Shown: piece after piece, positions 1 to 9,592 of the stretch | Layout: every line of letters starts with the position of its first letter | Numbering within the stretch: position 1 is the stretch's first letter | NCBI GenBank assembly: GCA_012735575.1 | Contig: JAAYGY010000080.1 | Span: 1-41,056 of the forward strand | Direction of reading: 5' to 3' | DNA from: Clostridiales bacterium | GTDB lineage: Bacteria; Bacillota; Clostridia; Caldicoprobacterales; UBA3941 | Length of the DNA: 41,056 bases | Notes under the pieces: model-generated | Seen by the model: only the letters and a program-made list of their open reading frames with translations | Told to the model about the DNA's origin: nothing | Database searches by the model: none | Made by a program: the position numbers and the translations under genes

Positions 1-571
1 AATACTTTGTAACAAACTCTCCTTTTATAAGATCAAATCCTCCCAAACTGGCAGCGTTAGTCGGGTCTGTAACAGGTAGTTCCATGCCTGATAAAGCCAT
101 GGCCACATAATCGCCAATGGTGCATAGTTTATGGGCTTCACCGGGTACAAGATTGTTTTTGACATTATACATGTGTGTAGAAAGACCATACCCTGGGTAT
201 ATTTCCGTTCCTGTTTTTATACTAAGATATTCAGCATAGCTTATGTTGTCGTCGTAGATTTGAGCCCCGCGATTATCCTGCCAAGTATAAAGTGGAGTAA
301 CTGGTTGACCCTTTCGATCTGTATATAGAATGCCATGCATTTGTCCAGTAATGCCAATCGCTTTGGGTTTTCCACTTCTTTTAAAGGTATCAAGCATATC
401 ATGGACACATTCTAATATTTTTTTAGGATCTTGCATGTGTTCCCAAGGAAATCTTCCCTTTAAGTTACCTGGATTTGGATAAGATAGTGTTTTTACAGGT
501 TTTTCTGTTTCCGAATCCCATAACACTCCGCATACCGTAGTTGTGCCGATATCCAGCCCAAGAACTAACAC
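1..571 (-). CDS. FGGY-family carbohydrate kinase, sedoheptulokinase-like (C-terminus beyond window)
   Basis: This is the N-terminal ~190 residues of an FGGY sugar kinase, which phosphorylates a sugar or polyol with ATP in the cytoplasm. The start is a GTG 6 nt after a GGAGG site at 578-582. The first residues read VLVLGLDIGTTT, the phosphate-binding strand of the actin/hexokinase fold. ITGQMHG and TWQDNRG follow, both typical of the FGGY N-terminal domain. The stretch TIGDYVAMALSG...DPTNAASLGGFD resembles sedoheptulokinases more than xylulokinases or glycerol kinases. The C-terminal half lies off the left edge, so the substrate cannot be fixed. It reads in the same direction as melA, but a hairpin at 631-666 separates them. 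Confidence 0.82.
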   Translation of the reverse strand, partial: MLVLGLDIGTTTVCGVLWDSETEKPVKTLSYPNPGNLKGRFPWEHMQDPKKILECVHDMLDTFKRSGKPKAIGITGQMHGILYTDRKGQPVTPLYTWQDNRGAQIYDDNISYAEYLSIKTGTEIYPGYGLSTHMYNVKNNLVPGEAHKLCTIGDYVAMALSGMELPVTDPTNAASLGGFDLIKGEFVTKY

Positions 572-630
572 AATATTCCTCCATTCTAAACTGATAAAAT
601 ATAGGGTTATTTTATACAAACATAAAAGAA

Positions 631-666
631 GGCACTCATCCGCCTAAGGAAGACAGATAAAGTGCC
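631..666 (-). terminator. Probable terminator after melA
   Basis: A 6-bp GC-rich stem (GGCACT/AGTGCC) with a long loop is flanked by AAAAG and CTTTT. It lies just past the melA stop codon and before the kinase ribosome site. The loop of about 24 nt makes it a weak candidate. Confidence 0.45.
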
Positions 667-681
667 CTTTTAAATTACTTC

Positions 682-2001
682 TTATTTAAAATGTGGCAAC
701 CAATCTTTGTTTACCTCAAACATTTCATCTACCATATCCTGGATTTCCTGCAGGCTCAGTACTGCTGATGTTAATGGATCCATGCAGATAGCGTGGAATA
801 CCTTTCTCTTGTCCCCTGTTAGAGCGGCTTCTACTGCCAATTCTTCACATCCTGCATTGACGTTGTTTAGTATAGCCAGTTGTGGTGGCAGTGGTCCTAC
901 ATGGATAGGATCAAGACCGCGTCTTGAAGCCAATACAGGTACTTCAACGCAGCAGCCCTCTGGCAGGTTGTCAATTAGTCCAAAGTTACGGACGTTACCA
1001 TTGAATTCGAACATTGTTCCGTCTCCAAATATAGCATTGAAAATGTATGCTGCATACTCATGGCCTCTCTCAAGATTGATTTTATCCTGCTTTAGCCATT
1101 TCTCTATATCTTCTTTCCAGTTATCCTCACGAGCCAGGTATTCTTTTAGAATATAGGCATATTCACCTGGATTCCATCCAGTGCCGTGAGTGCAGTATTT
1201 TTCTATGAGATCAGGTCTCTTCCTAAACCACGCATTGTATTCGGAGTTGTGACCACTGGATTCGGTTACATAATAGTCAAGATGTAAGAACATCTCGTTT
1301 CTGACCTGCTCTTCATTGTATATGTCAGGATTCTCAGTAATGGCCTTACGGATAAGTGGATAAGCGTCTTCGCCATTCCATTTGTATTCTAGATAGAAAG
1401 CCTGATGGTTTATACCGGCACATTTATAGGTAATCTCTTCCATAGGAGCACCAATCCATTTAGCCAGCATATAGGCAGTACCCTGAACGCTATGGCAAAG
1501 TCCTGTAATAGCCAGGTTAGGATATTCGGCCTGCATAGCGCGGCATAGCATAGCCATAGGATTTGTATAGTTAAGTACTATAGCATTAGGACAATACTCA
1601 TTGATATCCTTACAGATATCAAGCATTACTGGGATTGTTCTCAGAGCTCTGAATATACCTGCTGGTCCTCTGGTATCCCCAACGTTGATATCGACACCAT
1701 ATTTTTTAGGAATCTCGATATCATGTCGCCATACCTGTACTCCACCCTGGAGAATGGTAATAACTACTCCGTCTGCATCCTTAAGTGCTTCTACCCGGTC
1801 AGTTGTTGCAATAACCTTTGCATCATAATTTCCTTCTTCTACAATTCTGTTTACTGCTTGGTTAATATAGGATAGGCGTTCTTCATTGATGTCCATGAGT
1901 GCAATAGTTGCGTCTTGAAAAGCTGGGAAGGATAGAATGTCTCTTACTAGACTTCTAGTAAAGCCAAAGCTGCCCGCACCAATAAAAGCAAACTTTTTCA
2001 C
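682..2001 (-). CDS. melA: Alpha-galactosidase, glycoside hydrolase family 4 (MelA-like)
   Basis: GH4 enzyme of 439 aa, the usual length for MelA, which hydrolyses alpha-galactosides such as melibiose and raffinose in the cytoplasm using NAD and a divalent metal by redox-assisted elimination. The N-terminal Rossmann motif is FIGAGSFGF (residues 6-14). The metal-binding Cys169-His170 lies in GLCHSVQGT and a second conserved His in [11 protein letters not shown] (about H199). The C-terminal block [20 protein letters not shown] closely resembles E. coli MelA as remembered, which favours alpha-galactosidase over the alpha-glucosidase or alpha-galacturonidase branches. The start is a GTG 9 nt after AGGAG. 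An AraC regulator is transcribed divergently from the shared 209-bp region, so it is the likely controller. Confidence 0.9.
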   Translation of the reverse strand: MKKFAFIGAGSFGFTRSLVRDILSFPAFQDATIALMDINEERLSYINQAVNRIVEEGNYDAKVIATTDRVEALKDADGVVITILQGGVQVWRHDIEIPKKYGVDINVGDTRGPAGIFRALRTIPVMLDICKDINEYCPNAIVLNYTNPMAMLCRAMQAEYPNLAITGLCHSVQGTAYMLAKWIGAPMEEITYKCAGINHQAFYLEYKWNGEDAYPLIRKAITENPDIYNEEQVRNEMFLHLDYYVTESSGHNSEYNAWFRKRPDLIEKYCTHGTGWNPGEYAYILKEYLAREDNWKEDIEKWLKQDKINLERGHEYAAYIFNAIFGDGTMFEFNGNVRNFGLIDNLPEGCCVEVPVLASRRGLDPIHVGPLPPQLAILNNVNAGCEELAVEAALTGDKRKVFHAICMDPLTSAVLSLQEIQDMVDEMFEVNKDWLPHFK

Positions 2002-2029
2002 TGGTCAACACTCCTTTATAAAATTTTGC

Positions 2030-2125
2030 TTAGATAAGCAATATACCAAAGGATTATACACTAAACACAAAATACTTAATGTATTTTGCAAAGATATGAT
2101 AGTATATGTAATATTGCTTATCTAA
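2030..2125. promoter_or_regulatory. melA/AraC divergent control region with 15-bp inverted repeat
   Basis: An exact 15-bp inverted repeat (TTAGATAAGCAATAT at 2030-2044 and its complement at 2111-2125) brackets the melA promoter. A minus-strand TATAAT (-10) lies at 2053-2058, with no good -35 box, which fits an activator-dependent promoter. A second palindrome (AAAATAC, 5 nt, GTATTTT; 2069-2087) lies immediately upstream of that -10. The proximal repeat arm falls at the predicted melA start of transcription and the distal arm about 80 bp upstream. This geometry suits an AraC-type regulator that loops DNA. The protein-DNA link is inferred. Confidence 0.55.
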
Positions 2126-2210
2126 TTTTATTTTATCCAAGACACCAAAAAAGTAAATGGTATAAAGTCTAATATATATGTTATAATGTCATATATATGG
2201 GGGTGTTAAA

Positions 2211-3065
2211 ATGAATGAATTCAGTTGTGATGTAGCTTTTGGATATGGCAATTCGTCGGTAAACAAAAACCATGATCTCATAGTATATCACTACGGATAT
2301 GAAAAGTGTAAAGCTGATCATTACTGGACAGGAGTCAGAGATCATTATCTAATTCATTATATATCTTCAGGTAAAGGCACCTTTGTTTATAACAATAAAA
2401 CCTATCACCTTGAAAAAGGACAGGGCTTTTTAATATGTCCCAATGTCCTGTCCTATTACCAGGCTGATACAGAGCGACCATGGGAATACTGTTGGGTAGG
2501 CTTTCATGGCAGGAAGGCTCACAGTTATTTATCCCGATTAAACTTAAGTTTTGACCAGCCAATATTTAGTTGTCAGCCCAACAATTCCATCCCACTCATA
2601 GTAAACAAAATGATAGAGTCAAAGAGCCTGACAAAAGGAAGAGACTGGTTTTTAACAGGGCTTGTCTATCAATTCTTTGCTGAAATAATGCAGAACGAAA
2701 GATGTCCTAATCAGGGGCAAGATAACATAAATTTTTCAGACATGTATGTGAAAAAGGCGGTGGACTTTATCGAAAAAAACTACTCCCGAAAAATCACTGT
2801 TGAGGATATTGCAGATTATGTAGGAATTAACCGCAAGTATTTAAGCAGTCTTTTTAAGGAGATAATGCGTACATCTCCCCAAAGCTTTCTAATAAATTAT
2901 CGGATGAACAAAGCATGCCTGCTTTTGTCTCAAAACCTTCTTTCCATAGCTCATGTAGCACATTCTGTGGGATATGATGATCCTCTTCTGTTTTCTAAAA
3001 TGTTTAAAAAATGCAAGGGTATGCCGCCTTCCCAGTACAGAAAGCGGCTTATGAGTCAATTATAA
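2211..3065 (+). CDS. AraC-family transcriptional regulator (probably of melA)
   Basis: A 284-aa AraC/XylS regulator. The N-terminal half (about residues 25-110) is a cupin-like sugar-sensing domain (HYISSGKGTF, KGQGFLICPN). The C-terminal ~100 residues carry two helix-turn-helix units: ITVEDIADYVGINRKYLSSLFKE and IAHVAHSVGYDDPLLFSKMFKK, ending with the family signature PSQYRKR. The ATG is preceded by GGGGGTG. It is divergent from melA, so activation of the alpha-galactosidase in response to an alpha-galactoside is likely. The ligand itself cannot be read from the sequence. Confidence 0.9.
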   Translation: MNEFSCDVAFGYGNSSVNKNHDLIVYHYGYEKCKADHYWTGVRDHYLIHYISSGKGTFVYNNKTYHLEKGQGFLICPNVLSYYQADTERPWEYCWVGFHGRKAHSYLSRLNLSFDQPIFSCQPNNSIPLIVNKMIESKSLTKGRDWFLTGLVYQFFAEIMQNERCPNQGQDNINFSDMYVKKAVDFIEKNYSRKITVEDIADYVGINRKYLSSLFKEIMRTSPQSFLINYRMNKACLLLSQNLLSIAHVAHSVGYDDPLLFSKMFKKCKGMPPSQYRKRLMSQL

Positions 3066-3127
3066 TTTTTTACCGTGTCTCCTTAACAGTTATAAATTGC
3101 AATATATAATGGCTATTGGGATGCTAA

Positions 3128-3165
3128 GGAAAAGATTCCAGCCTTATAAGACTGGAATCTTTTCC
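3128..3165. terminator. Bidirectional terminator between AraC gene and GH2 gene
   Basis: A perfect 14-bp stem (GGAAAAGATTCCAG / CTGGAATCTTTTCC) with a 10-nt loop lies between two convergent genes. The plus-strand side runs into TTTAT. It can serve the AraC gene on the plus strand and the GH2 gene on the minus strand. Confidence 0.85.
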
Positions 3166-3182
3166 TTTATATAGCTATTCCA

Positions 3183-5432
3183 CTATTTTACATTGATAGT
3201 AATCTTCTTCTTGCCCAGGACGCTGGATGTTATCTCAATATTGACAACTCCCGGCTCATTGACTGTCTCAATCCAGAAACCAACAGCACCGCCCTTAACT
3301 ACTACTTCGCTAGGACCTTGTACCCTTGCAGGTCCATCTACCTTGATCTTTATAATATCGTCAATAAAGGGCAAGATATTTCCGCACTGATCCAGTATTT
3401 TTACAACTATTCTGGTAGCATCTTTTTGAGTAGATACCAGCTCAGTATCATCGGCTTCCACATACAATTCTGTGGGTACAGGTGCCTTGGTAAATCTCTT
3501 TTCTATTACCACTTCACCTTTATAGTAACCCCTAATTACAGCATCCTCCCACTTCATGCCCCAAAGGCCTAGCATTTTCTCATCGAGAACAGACAGATCA
3601 ATAACTACTGGAGGATATGGGATCCCTGCATAGGTTTGTCTATCAGGGTAGATTTTCCTAATGGGCTCAAAGTCGCCGTATTGGAAATCGATGTAGTCAC
3701 AGTTGGTGAAAATCACCAAAGGAAGTACACCGCCTATGCTTCTTTCACCTCTGGTCCAGAAGGTAACAGGCTGCAGCACCGGCTCTACTTCAGGAGATAC
3801 CTGGGATTTGTAAGCATAAGCTGCAAACTTGTGTATTCTGAACATATCCATTACACCATGGTAGCAGATACGGTCTCCGGCACCAAAATCCTTGTGGGTG
3901 TTGTAGTCAAAGGCTACCCAGCCTATAGCACCTGAGATACTGTCATCCAGGTAAGAGGCATTCTGAACTCTCAAATGACGCAGAGAATGCTCCATCTGTC
4001 TTTCTTCCTGATCAAATCTCTTTGTAGGATACATATGCCCGTTATATTCTGTAACCATATAGGGTACGTCATGATCAAGACCAGTAACTTCCTGCTGTTT
4101 TCTAAGGGGTCCTCTTACTCCGTCGTGTATAAAATCGTTCATGGTGTATACGTCTTCCAGCATGTTGCTTCCTGTAATATATCTAACACCACCGGTCTGC
4201 CTTGTGCTATCCAGGCTTCTTGCTATAGCGTTGGTAGCTGTATAGAGTTCATCGTCATCCTGAGATTCATTTATACGAACTCCCCACAGGATAATAGATG
4301 GATGGTTCCAGTCTCTGACTATCATCTCTTCAACGTTTTGCTTGACTACTTCTTTCCATTCATCATCGCCAATGTGCTGCCATCCAGGAATTTCTTCAAA
4401 GACTAATAATCCAATTTCATCACACTTATTTAAAAAGTGTTTGGACTGTGGGTAATGGGATGTTCGAACCAGATTTAGATGAAGGTCATTTTTCAAAATG
4501 TCAGCATCCTTCTCCTGCACCCTCTTTGGCATTGCATAGCCTACATAGGGGAAGGCCTGGTGTCTGTTTAAACCTCTGATTTTCACATGCTTACCATTTA
4601 AGAAGAAGCCCTTTGGTGTAAATTCAGCTTTTCTAAATCCAAACCTGTCCCTATACTCATCGGAAAAGTCTCCTCCAGTAACTGTGACGGACATCTCATA
4701 TAGATTTGGATTATCAATATCCCACAGCTTTATGCCTTCCAGATTATCTATGTCAAATTCAAAGGTCTTCTTTGTCTCTTCTATGCTTCCCTTGAAGCTG
4801 CCCTTGTAAACCTCTTCGCCCTGGTATTCATTTATTTTGATTTCAAAATCAAGATCACAGGTGTGTGAGTTAATATTGTCTACCCATACCTTTACATGAA
4901 CCTTCTTTTTGTCCTCTAATACATCAGGGGTTTCGATTTTAATGTTGCTGATAAAAATATCATCATATACCCCAAGAGAAACATCGCGGTAGATGCCTCC
5001 ATAGGTGAGGTAGTCAATTTGGCCTCCAAAGGGAGGTATATCGCTGCGCTCACTGGAATCTACTACCACAGTTAAAATATTGTTTGATGATGACCAGTCA
5101 TAATAAGGGTCAATCCTGATATCAAAGGGTGTATAACCTCCCTTATGCTCTCCTATGAATTCACCGTTTAGGTACACCTTTGCATATGCCATTACACCTT
5201 CAAAGTGAACATATACAATTCTATCTTTATACTCTTCTTTTAAATCTAAAGGATACTTATAGCAGGATACAATCTGGAAATCTTCCTCGTTGAAATAGTT
5301 GTAGGGAAGTTCTACATTGGTGTGAGGCAGATTAACCTTTTCAAATCCTTTCAAACTACCTGACTTTTCCATCCCCTCCTGGTATTCTTTATTATAATAC
5401 CAGTTGTTGCTCATCAATAATATTTCTCTCAA
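3183..5432 (-). CDS. Glycoside hydrolase family 2 (beta-galactosidase-like)
   Basis: A 749-aa GH2 enzyme. Residues about 1-155 form the sugar-binding jelly roll (KVYLNGEFIGEHKGGYTPF), 160-265 the immunoglobulin-like domain, and 270-560 the TIM barrel. NESQ (Glu389) fits the acid/base and TEYNGH (Glu462) the nucleophile. The C-terminal ~150 residues are beta-sandwich-like, and no export signal is seen, so it is cytoplasmic. The sequence resembles the shorter LacZ-like clostridial beta-galactosidases. Beta-glucuronidase or another GH2 activity is possible. The start is a TTG, chosen because GGAGG lies 7 nt upstream; an ATG seven codons later lacks such a site. It begins 42 nt after the FtsX-type permease gene with no terminator between them, so co-transcription is likely. 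Confidence 0.85.
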   Translation of the reverse strand: MREILLMSNNWYYNKEYQEGMEKSGSLKGFEKVNLPHTNVELPYNYFNEEDFQIVSCYKYPLDLKEEYKDRIVYVHFEGVMAYAKVYLNGEFIGEHKGGYTPFDIRIDPYYDWSSSNNILTVVVDSSERSDIPPFGGQIDYLTYGGIYRDVSLGVYDDIFISNIKIETPDVLEDKKKVHVKVWVDNINSHTCDLDFEIKINEYQGEEVYKGSFKGSIEETKKTFEFDIDNLEGIKLWDIDNPNLYEMSVTVTGGDFSDEYRDRFGFRKAEFTPKGFFLNGKHVKIRGLNRHQAFPYVGYAMPKRVQEKDADILKNDLHLNLVRTSHYPQSKHFLNKCDEIGLLVFEEIPGWQHIGDDEWKEVVKQNVEEMIVRDWNHPSIILWGVRINESQDDDELYTATNAIARSLDSTRQTGGVRYITGSNMLEDVYTMNDFIHDGVRGPLRKQQEVTGLDHDVPYMVTEYNGHMYPTKRFDQEERQMEHSLRHLRVQNASYLDDSISGAIGWVAFDYNTHKDFGAGDRICYHGVMDMFRIHKFAAYAYKSQVSPEVEPVLQPVTFWTRGERSIGGVLPLVIFTNCDYIDFQYGDFEPIRKIYPDRQTYAGIPYPPVVIDLSVLDEKMLGLWGMKWEDAVIRGYYKGEVVIEKRFTKAPVPTELYVEADDTELVSTQKDATRIVVKILDQCGNILPFIDDIIKIKVDGPARVQGPSEVVVKGGAVGFWIETVNEPGVVNIEITSSVLGKKKITINVK

Positions 5433-5474
5433 CTCTATTCCTCCTTTGTAGTTAGAATCTATACTATGGATTTA

Positions 5475-8348
5475 TTAATCCTCTCCCAGTTTAATAGCCT
5501 GGTGGATCTTTATCCTGGATATAATCATGCTTAATATACCTATACCTACAGCCATCATAGAAGCTACCACTGCATAAATCTTTGTAAAGTCCTGTCTTGC
5601 AGCCACCACCTTGAAGGGAGGTACCTGTTCGGCGGCACTATAAATCATCTGTAACAGGGGCACAAAGAGATCACTGGTTAATCCCCCTACTATTATTCCT
5701 ATTAGAATTGCCGTAGCAGAAATAAGCAGCTGCTCCCAGGCCAGTAATCCCATAATTTTTCTTATGGACATACCCATGGCTCTAAATATACCAAACTGCA
5801 GTACCCTTTGCCTTATGGATAAAATCCAATAGATTAAAAATCCAATGGTACTTACAGACATGGTTACTATAAAGCCCAGGGTCAAAGCTCCATTGGTTCC
5901 CTGGAGCATGGGATCATTTTTAACTTTTATAATTTCCTGACTTGTGTCTATCAAGGTTTCAATGGCTATATTTTTCTCCTCTATATCCTCATATATCTGT
6001 TGACTGGTAGCACCCGGCTTTTTCTTTAGCCATACCTCATATGGCTCCAGAGCATTATTTGCCTGTATATAATCCAGTTGTGCTACTATAAGGCCTGGCT
6101 TATCTTCTCTGCCCTCCGCAGGAAGAGGATTGAAAGTAGGCCAGTAGTCAATAAATTCATATACAACTATCTCCAGATAACTCTGGTCTCCCCAGCTTAT
6201 CCATAAAGAGTCGCCCTTTTCTATATCATGCTCCTCCCTGAGATTGCTGGACACCAGAGCAGCTCTTGGATCACCCATGGCTAACAGGTTTAAATAATGG
6301 TACCAGTGGGTTTTCAAAAGATCATTCCTGAACCATGCCACCTTTCCAAACTCGTCAGGAATAACACCAAGGAGTTCTATTTTGCTTCCCACCCTTTCTC
6401 TGGTAGGCATCTGTACTATAATATCTTTTCTCCTAAATACCTTTGTTGCCATTTCTATGCCATCAAGTTGAGTAAAGGGGGTGAAAGGAGGCTCTCTATA
6501 CTGGACAGGCCCATCTGACCAGGCAGCAGAAGAAACGTTATAGGAACCGCCTGTTCCTGATGGCATACCAACGCTTATTTCATAGGTTGGCTGGTTACTC
6601 TCCCATAATGCCATTATGTTTATATCTGCGCCAGTGGCATACTTTATCTTTTCCTCTATATTATTATTTATAGTCCGAGCTGAATTGGCATTAAATATAC
6701 CAACAGACAAGGTTAGAATCAAAAACAGCATCAAGAAACGGTCCTGCCCTCCAGATCTGCCCACCTGTATAAAGGATGCATACAAGACTGGCGGCCATAC
6801 CTTTCTTCCCAAGAAAAATATAAACCGGACTAAGTATGGATATATCCTCAAAAATACAAGCCCTACTCCCATTATAAACAGAGTAGATATTAGGAACAGT
6901 ACAGGATCTATAACCAGCTCGGTACCGCTAACACCGGTAATTTCCAGAGTTTGCTGACGTAAGTTATAGCTATATAGTCCATATCCAGATATGGCTAATA
7001 GCAAGATGTCCAGGAAAAACCTCTCCCATAAGGGTCTTTTTGTGGGCCTTACCTTCTTTGCCTTATGCTCAACTATTGTAGTTCTGGATGAAGTAAAGGC
7101 TGGTATTAGCATAGTAATAATTGCCAGTCCCACAGCAGCCAGAGAATAAAGATAGGCTCTTGAATTTAAGGACAAGGGCAAGGCTGTCCTTTGGACGAAT
7201 TCTAAAAATCCGTTGGATGCTCCCAGCAGAGTGCATATGAATAGTCCCAAAGGTGGCCCGGCCAAAAGGGCAATTCCACCTAACACCAGACTTTCTAACA
7301 AATATCCAATAAATACCTGTAAGCTGCTGGCACCTCTGCTCTTCATTACAGCTATTTCGTTTTGTTCCTGATCTATGATAAGTCGGGATACCATAAACAG
7401 GTAAAATCCCAGCATTATCAATATAGGAACCTGGACAACCCATAGGGTGGTTTTAAGCTGTTTCTCCCTTTCATAGTACTGCTCTAACACTGTGATAGCA
7501 GGCATATTAAATTCTACCCTGCGCTCATTAAACCAGCGATGTTGCTTTTTATGTGCATCCAGTATCCTGGATGCCCTTTCTAGGGTTATTTTATGATAGT
7601 CAAAGGCATAATACCACTGTGCCCTGGTAGTCATATTCAATTCGCCATAGATAAAATCTTCCATAAACAGGCTCTCATCCATCATAAAACTGCTGTTATA
7701 CGCAGACAAGCCCTGGAACCAGTAAGGATCGCTACCATCCTTAATGGTAAAAATACCCACCAGTTTTACCTTTAGGGGCTTGTTGATCCTATTTATAAAA
7801 TCCTCCAGTACATATACCTCGTCCAGCCTGAGATCCATCTTCTTCATAGTTTGTTCATTAACTATTACTTCATACACGCCATCCTTTTTTTCAGAAGAAT
7901 ACATTCGCCCCTTAATTATCTCGGCATGTTCCTCCAAACCATGGAGGGTCTGCAGGTTCATGCTCCTTCTAATGGGTTTTTCTTCCCGCTGGACTTCTGG
8001 TGTGGCATTTAGATATTCCACTGCAATGTTTCGGGTAAAGGACCTTACAGGCAGGCCAATCTCACCAGGTACATCATTTGTTATCTTATTATCAAAAAGA
8101 CGAAAAGCCTTAACCCTGGAGTCCTTATCAAAGTTGGAATAGATATTGACAGCAACATGGTATCTTCCCGGAAAATGTCCCGTGGATATCTGATAGTTTT
8201 CCAAATCCCGAGTTAGCATCCGCTGAAGTACACCGTCTGTATATATAGGTATACTGCTAACCATAGCCACTGCTAATATAAATCCAATAAGCAGGCAGAG
8301 GACCATCCACTTATTGTTTATCATCTTCCTTAATACCATAATCAACAC
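5475..8348 (-). CDS. FtsX/MacB-type ABC transporter permease
   Basis: A membrane protein of about 957 aa with one transmembrane helix near residues 15-35, a large extracytoplasmic region, and two FtsX-like membrane blocks. The first block includes VVQVPILIMLGFYLFMV followed by the cytoplasmic EIAVMKSRGAS motif. The second, at the C-terminus, includes LQFGIFRAMGMSIRKI. This is the layout of large permeases that work with a MacB/LolD-type ATPase and a HlyD-like adaptor. The GTG start at 8348 lies 8 nt after a run of G; an upstream in-frame TTG at 8354 is too close to it. The adaptor gene ends 15 nt upstream. No ATPase gene is present in the window, so the partner must be elsewhere or the pair acts differently. 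The cargo is unknown. Confidence 0.85.
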   Translation of the reverse strand: MLIMVLRKMINNKWMVLCLLIGFILAVAMVSSIPIYTDGVLQRMLTRDLENYQISTGHFPGRYHVAVNIYSNFDKDSRVKAFRLFDNKITNDVPGEIGLPVRSFTRNIAVEYLNATPEVQREEKPIRRSMNLQTLHGLEEHAEIIKGRMYSSEKKDGVYEVIVNEQTMKKMDLRLDEVYVLEDFINRINKPLKVKLVGIFTIKDGSDPYWFQGLSAYNSSFMMDESLFMEDFIYGELNMTTRAQWYYAFDYHKITLERASRILDAHKKQHRWFNERRVEFNMPAITVLEQYYEREKQLKTTLWVVQVPILIMLGFYLFMVSRLIIDQEQNEIAVMKSRGASSLQVFIGYLLESLVLGGIALLAGPPLGLFICTLLGASNGFLEFVQRTALPLSLNSRAYLYSLAAVGLAIITMLIPAFTSSRTTIVEHKAKKVRPTKRPLWERFFLDILLLAISGYGLYSYNLRQQTLEITGVSGTELVIDPVLFLISTLFIMGVGLVFLRIYPYLVRFIFFLGRKVWPPVLYASFIQVGRSGGQDRFLMLFLILTLSVGIFNANSARTINNNIEEKIKYATGADINIMALWESNQPTYEISVGMPSGTGGSYNVSSAAWSDGPVQYREPPFTPFTQLDGIEMATKVFRRKDIIVQMPTRERVGSKIELLGVIPDEFGKVAWFRNDLLKTHWYHYLNLLAMGDPRAALVSSNLREEHDIEKGDSLWISWGDQSYLEIVVYEFIDYWPTFNPLPAEGREDKPGLIVAQLDYIQANNALEPYEVWLKKKPGATSQQIYEDIEEKNIAIETLIDTSQEIIKVKNDPMLQGTNGALTLGFIVTMSVSTIGFLIYWILSIRQRVLQFGIFRAMGMSIRKIMGLLAWEQLLISATAILIGIIVGGLTSDLFVPLLQMIYSAAEQVPPFKVVAARQDFTKIYAVVASMMAVGIGILSMIISRIKIHQAIKLGED

Positions 8349-8363
8349 AGTCAAGTCCCCCCC

Positions 8364-9371
8364 TTATCTAACTATGAGCAGTTCTCCTTCTTCCAGTCCC
8401 TTCTTAATCTCAACCTGTGTAGGAGTCTCTAATCCTACCTCCACATCCTTTTCTACCTTCAGTCCATTTTCCAGCACCAGTACATATTTTCTACCCATAT
8501 AGTTTCGTACCAGGTTTCTGGGAATTACAATAACGTCCTCCCGCCTGTCAAGAATGAGATTTACTTGTGCTGTATCCCCAAGCTCAACATCTTCAGGTAT
8601 GTTTTCCACGTCAATTCGTACTACTTCCCTTAACTCATCCGGAACATCTATAGGAACTTCAGCCGGTGTCATTACCACTTTACCTGTATAGGTTTGTTTA
8701 TTTATGGTAACCTCGGTTTCCATGCCCAGCTTAAAATCTCCTATATTGGTTCCGGTTACCTGGAGTTGCAGCTGAGTAGGATCTGCTATACGAATTAGGG
8801 GATGATAGGCATTTACATAATCTCCTTGGTTTACATTATGGTCTATGTATACCACATTCCCCGATATATCAGCAGTTAGTTTGCATTCATTGAGCTCCCG
8901 TTTTAGATTATCTAAAGTCAATTTTGCAAGGTCTACATCGTATTGGGCCATCCTCCGTTCATATTTGTCGTCAGAATAAGACTTTACCTGACTTAATCTG
9001 GTTTGGGCCTTTTTCAGATGAATCTCTTGCATCTTGACTTGGTTTTCAAGATCTCCACTGTCCAGTTCAGCAATAAGCTGACCCTTTTCCACAAATTCTC
9101 CTTCTTTTACATGTATCTCCTTTAAGCGCCCTCCCCTGTTTCTAAAAAACATGGTAGCCTGCTCGATGGAAACAAAGGTTCCAGACGCTGATACTTTCTT
9201 TTCAATTACACCCTTCTTAACTTCTTCTGTTTCATAGGTAATTTCAGGTGGTTCAATTAACGGAGGTGCTAACACCTCTTCCTCTTCGGGAAATAAATAG
9301 CATCCTGAAAGGCTTGTCATAAGCAGTGCTGTCACGATAATAATTAACAAAACTCCCCTTGTTTTTGTCAC
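8364..9371 (-). CDS. HlyD/MacA-family efflux adaptor lipoprotein
   Basis: A periplasmic-adaptor-type protein of about 335 aa. It begins with a lipoprotein signal (hydrophobic stretch, then LSGC with Cys24) and an acidic linker. A split biotinyl/lipoyl domain (GRLKEIHVKEGEFVEKGQLIAELDSG), a coiled-coil hairpin (about residues 115-165) and beta-barrel and membrane-proximal domains follow, the last ending in ITKKGLEEGELLIVR-like residues. It would link the permease encoded directly downstream to the cell surface. The start is a GTG at 9371 with a GGGGG site 7 nt upstream; the in-frame TTG at 9389 has no such site. A minus-strand TATAAT lies at 9446-9451. Confidence 0.85.
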   Translation of the reverse strand: MTKTRGVLLIIIVTALLMTSLSGCYLFPEEEEVLAPPLIEPPEITYETEEVKKGVIEKKVSASGTFVSIEQATMFFRNRGGRLKEIHVKEGEFVEKGQLIAELDSGDLENQVKMQEIHLKKAQTRLSQVKSYSDDKYERRMAQYDVDLAKLTLDNLKRELNECKLTADISGNVVYIDHNVNQGDYVNAYHPLIRIADPTQLQLQVTGTNIGDFKLGMETEVTINKQTYTGKVVMTPAEVPIDVPDELREVVRIDVENIPEDVELGDTAQVNLILDRREDVIVIPRNLVRNYMGRKYVLVLENGLKVEKDVEVGLETPTQVEIKKGLEEGELLIVR

Positions 9372-9513
9372 ACTACCGCCCCCATCCAATAAGTATAATT
9401 ATTTGATTTGTTATTATGAATAGACAGAAATGCAATCTAAACCTAATTATACTACATATCTATTAACAATAAAAGGTTGTTTTTTATATAGGCAGTTTTT
9501 TACTAAAAATTTC

Positions 9514-9560
9514 AAGGCGAAGAGCCTGTAAACTTGTTGAGCTGACAAGGTCTTCGCCTT
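9514..9560 (-). terminator. Terminator after the GH42 gene
   Basis: A 10-bp stem (AAGGCGAAGA / TCTTCGCCTT) with a 27-nt loop is followed on the minus strand by GAAATTTTTA. It separates the GH42 gene from the adaptor-permease-GH2 unit. Confidence 0.7.
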
Positions 9561-9592
9561 CTATTCATTGGTTCTACAGAATATCTTTACTC

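Noticed and set aside
707-1156. 149-aa open frame on the plus strand inside melA
   Set aside because: It is antisense to a gene with clear GH4 motifs, has no ribosome site and shows Ser/Pro-rich shadow composition.
3975-4406. 143-aa open frame antisense to the GH2 gene
   Set aside because: It lies wholly opposite the GH2 catalytic domain, with no family features or ribosome site.
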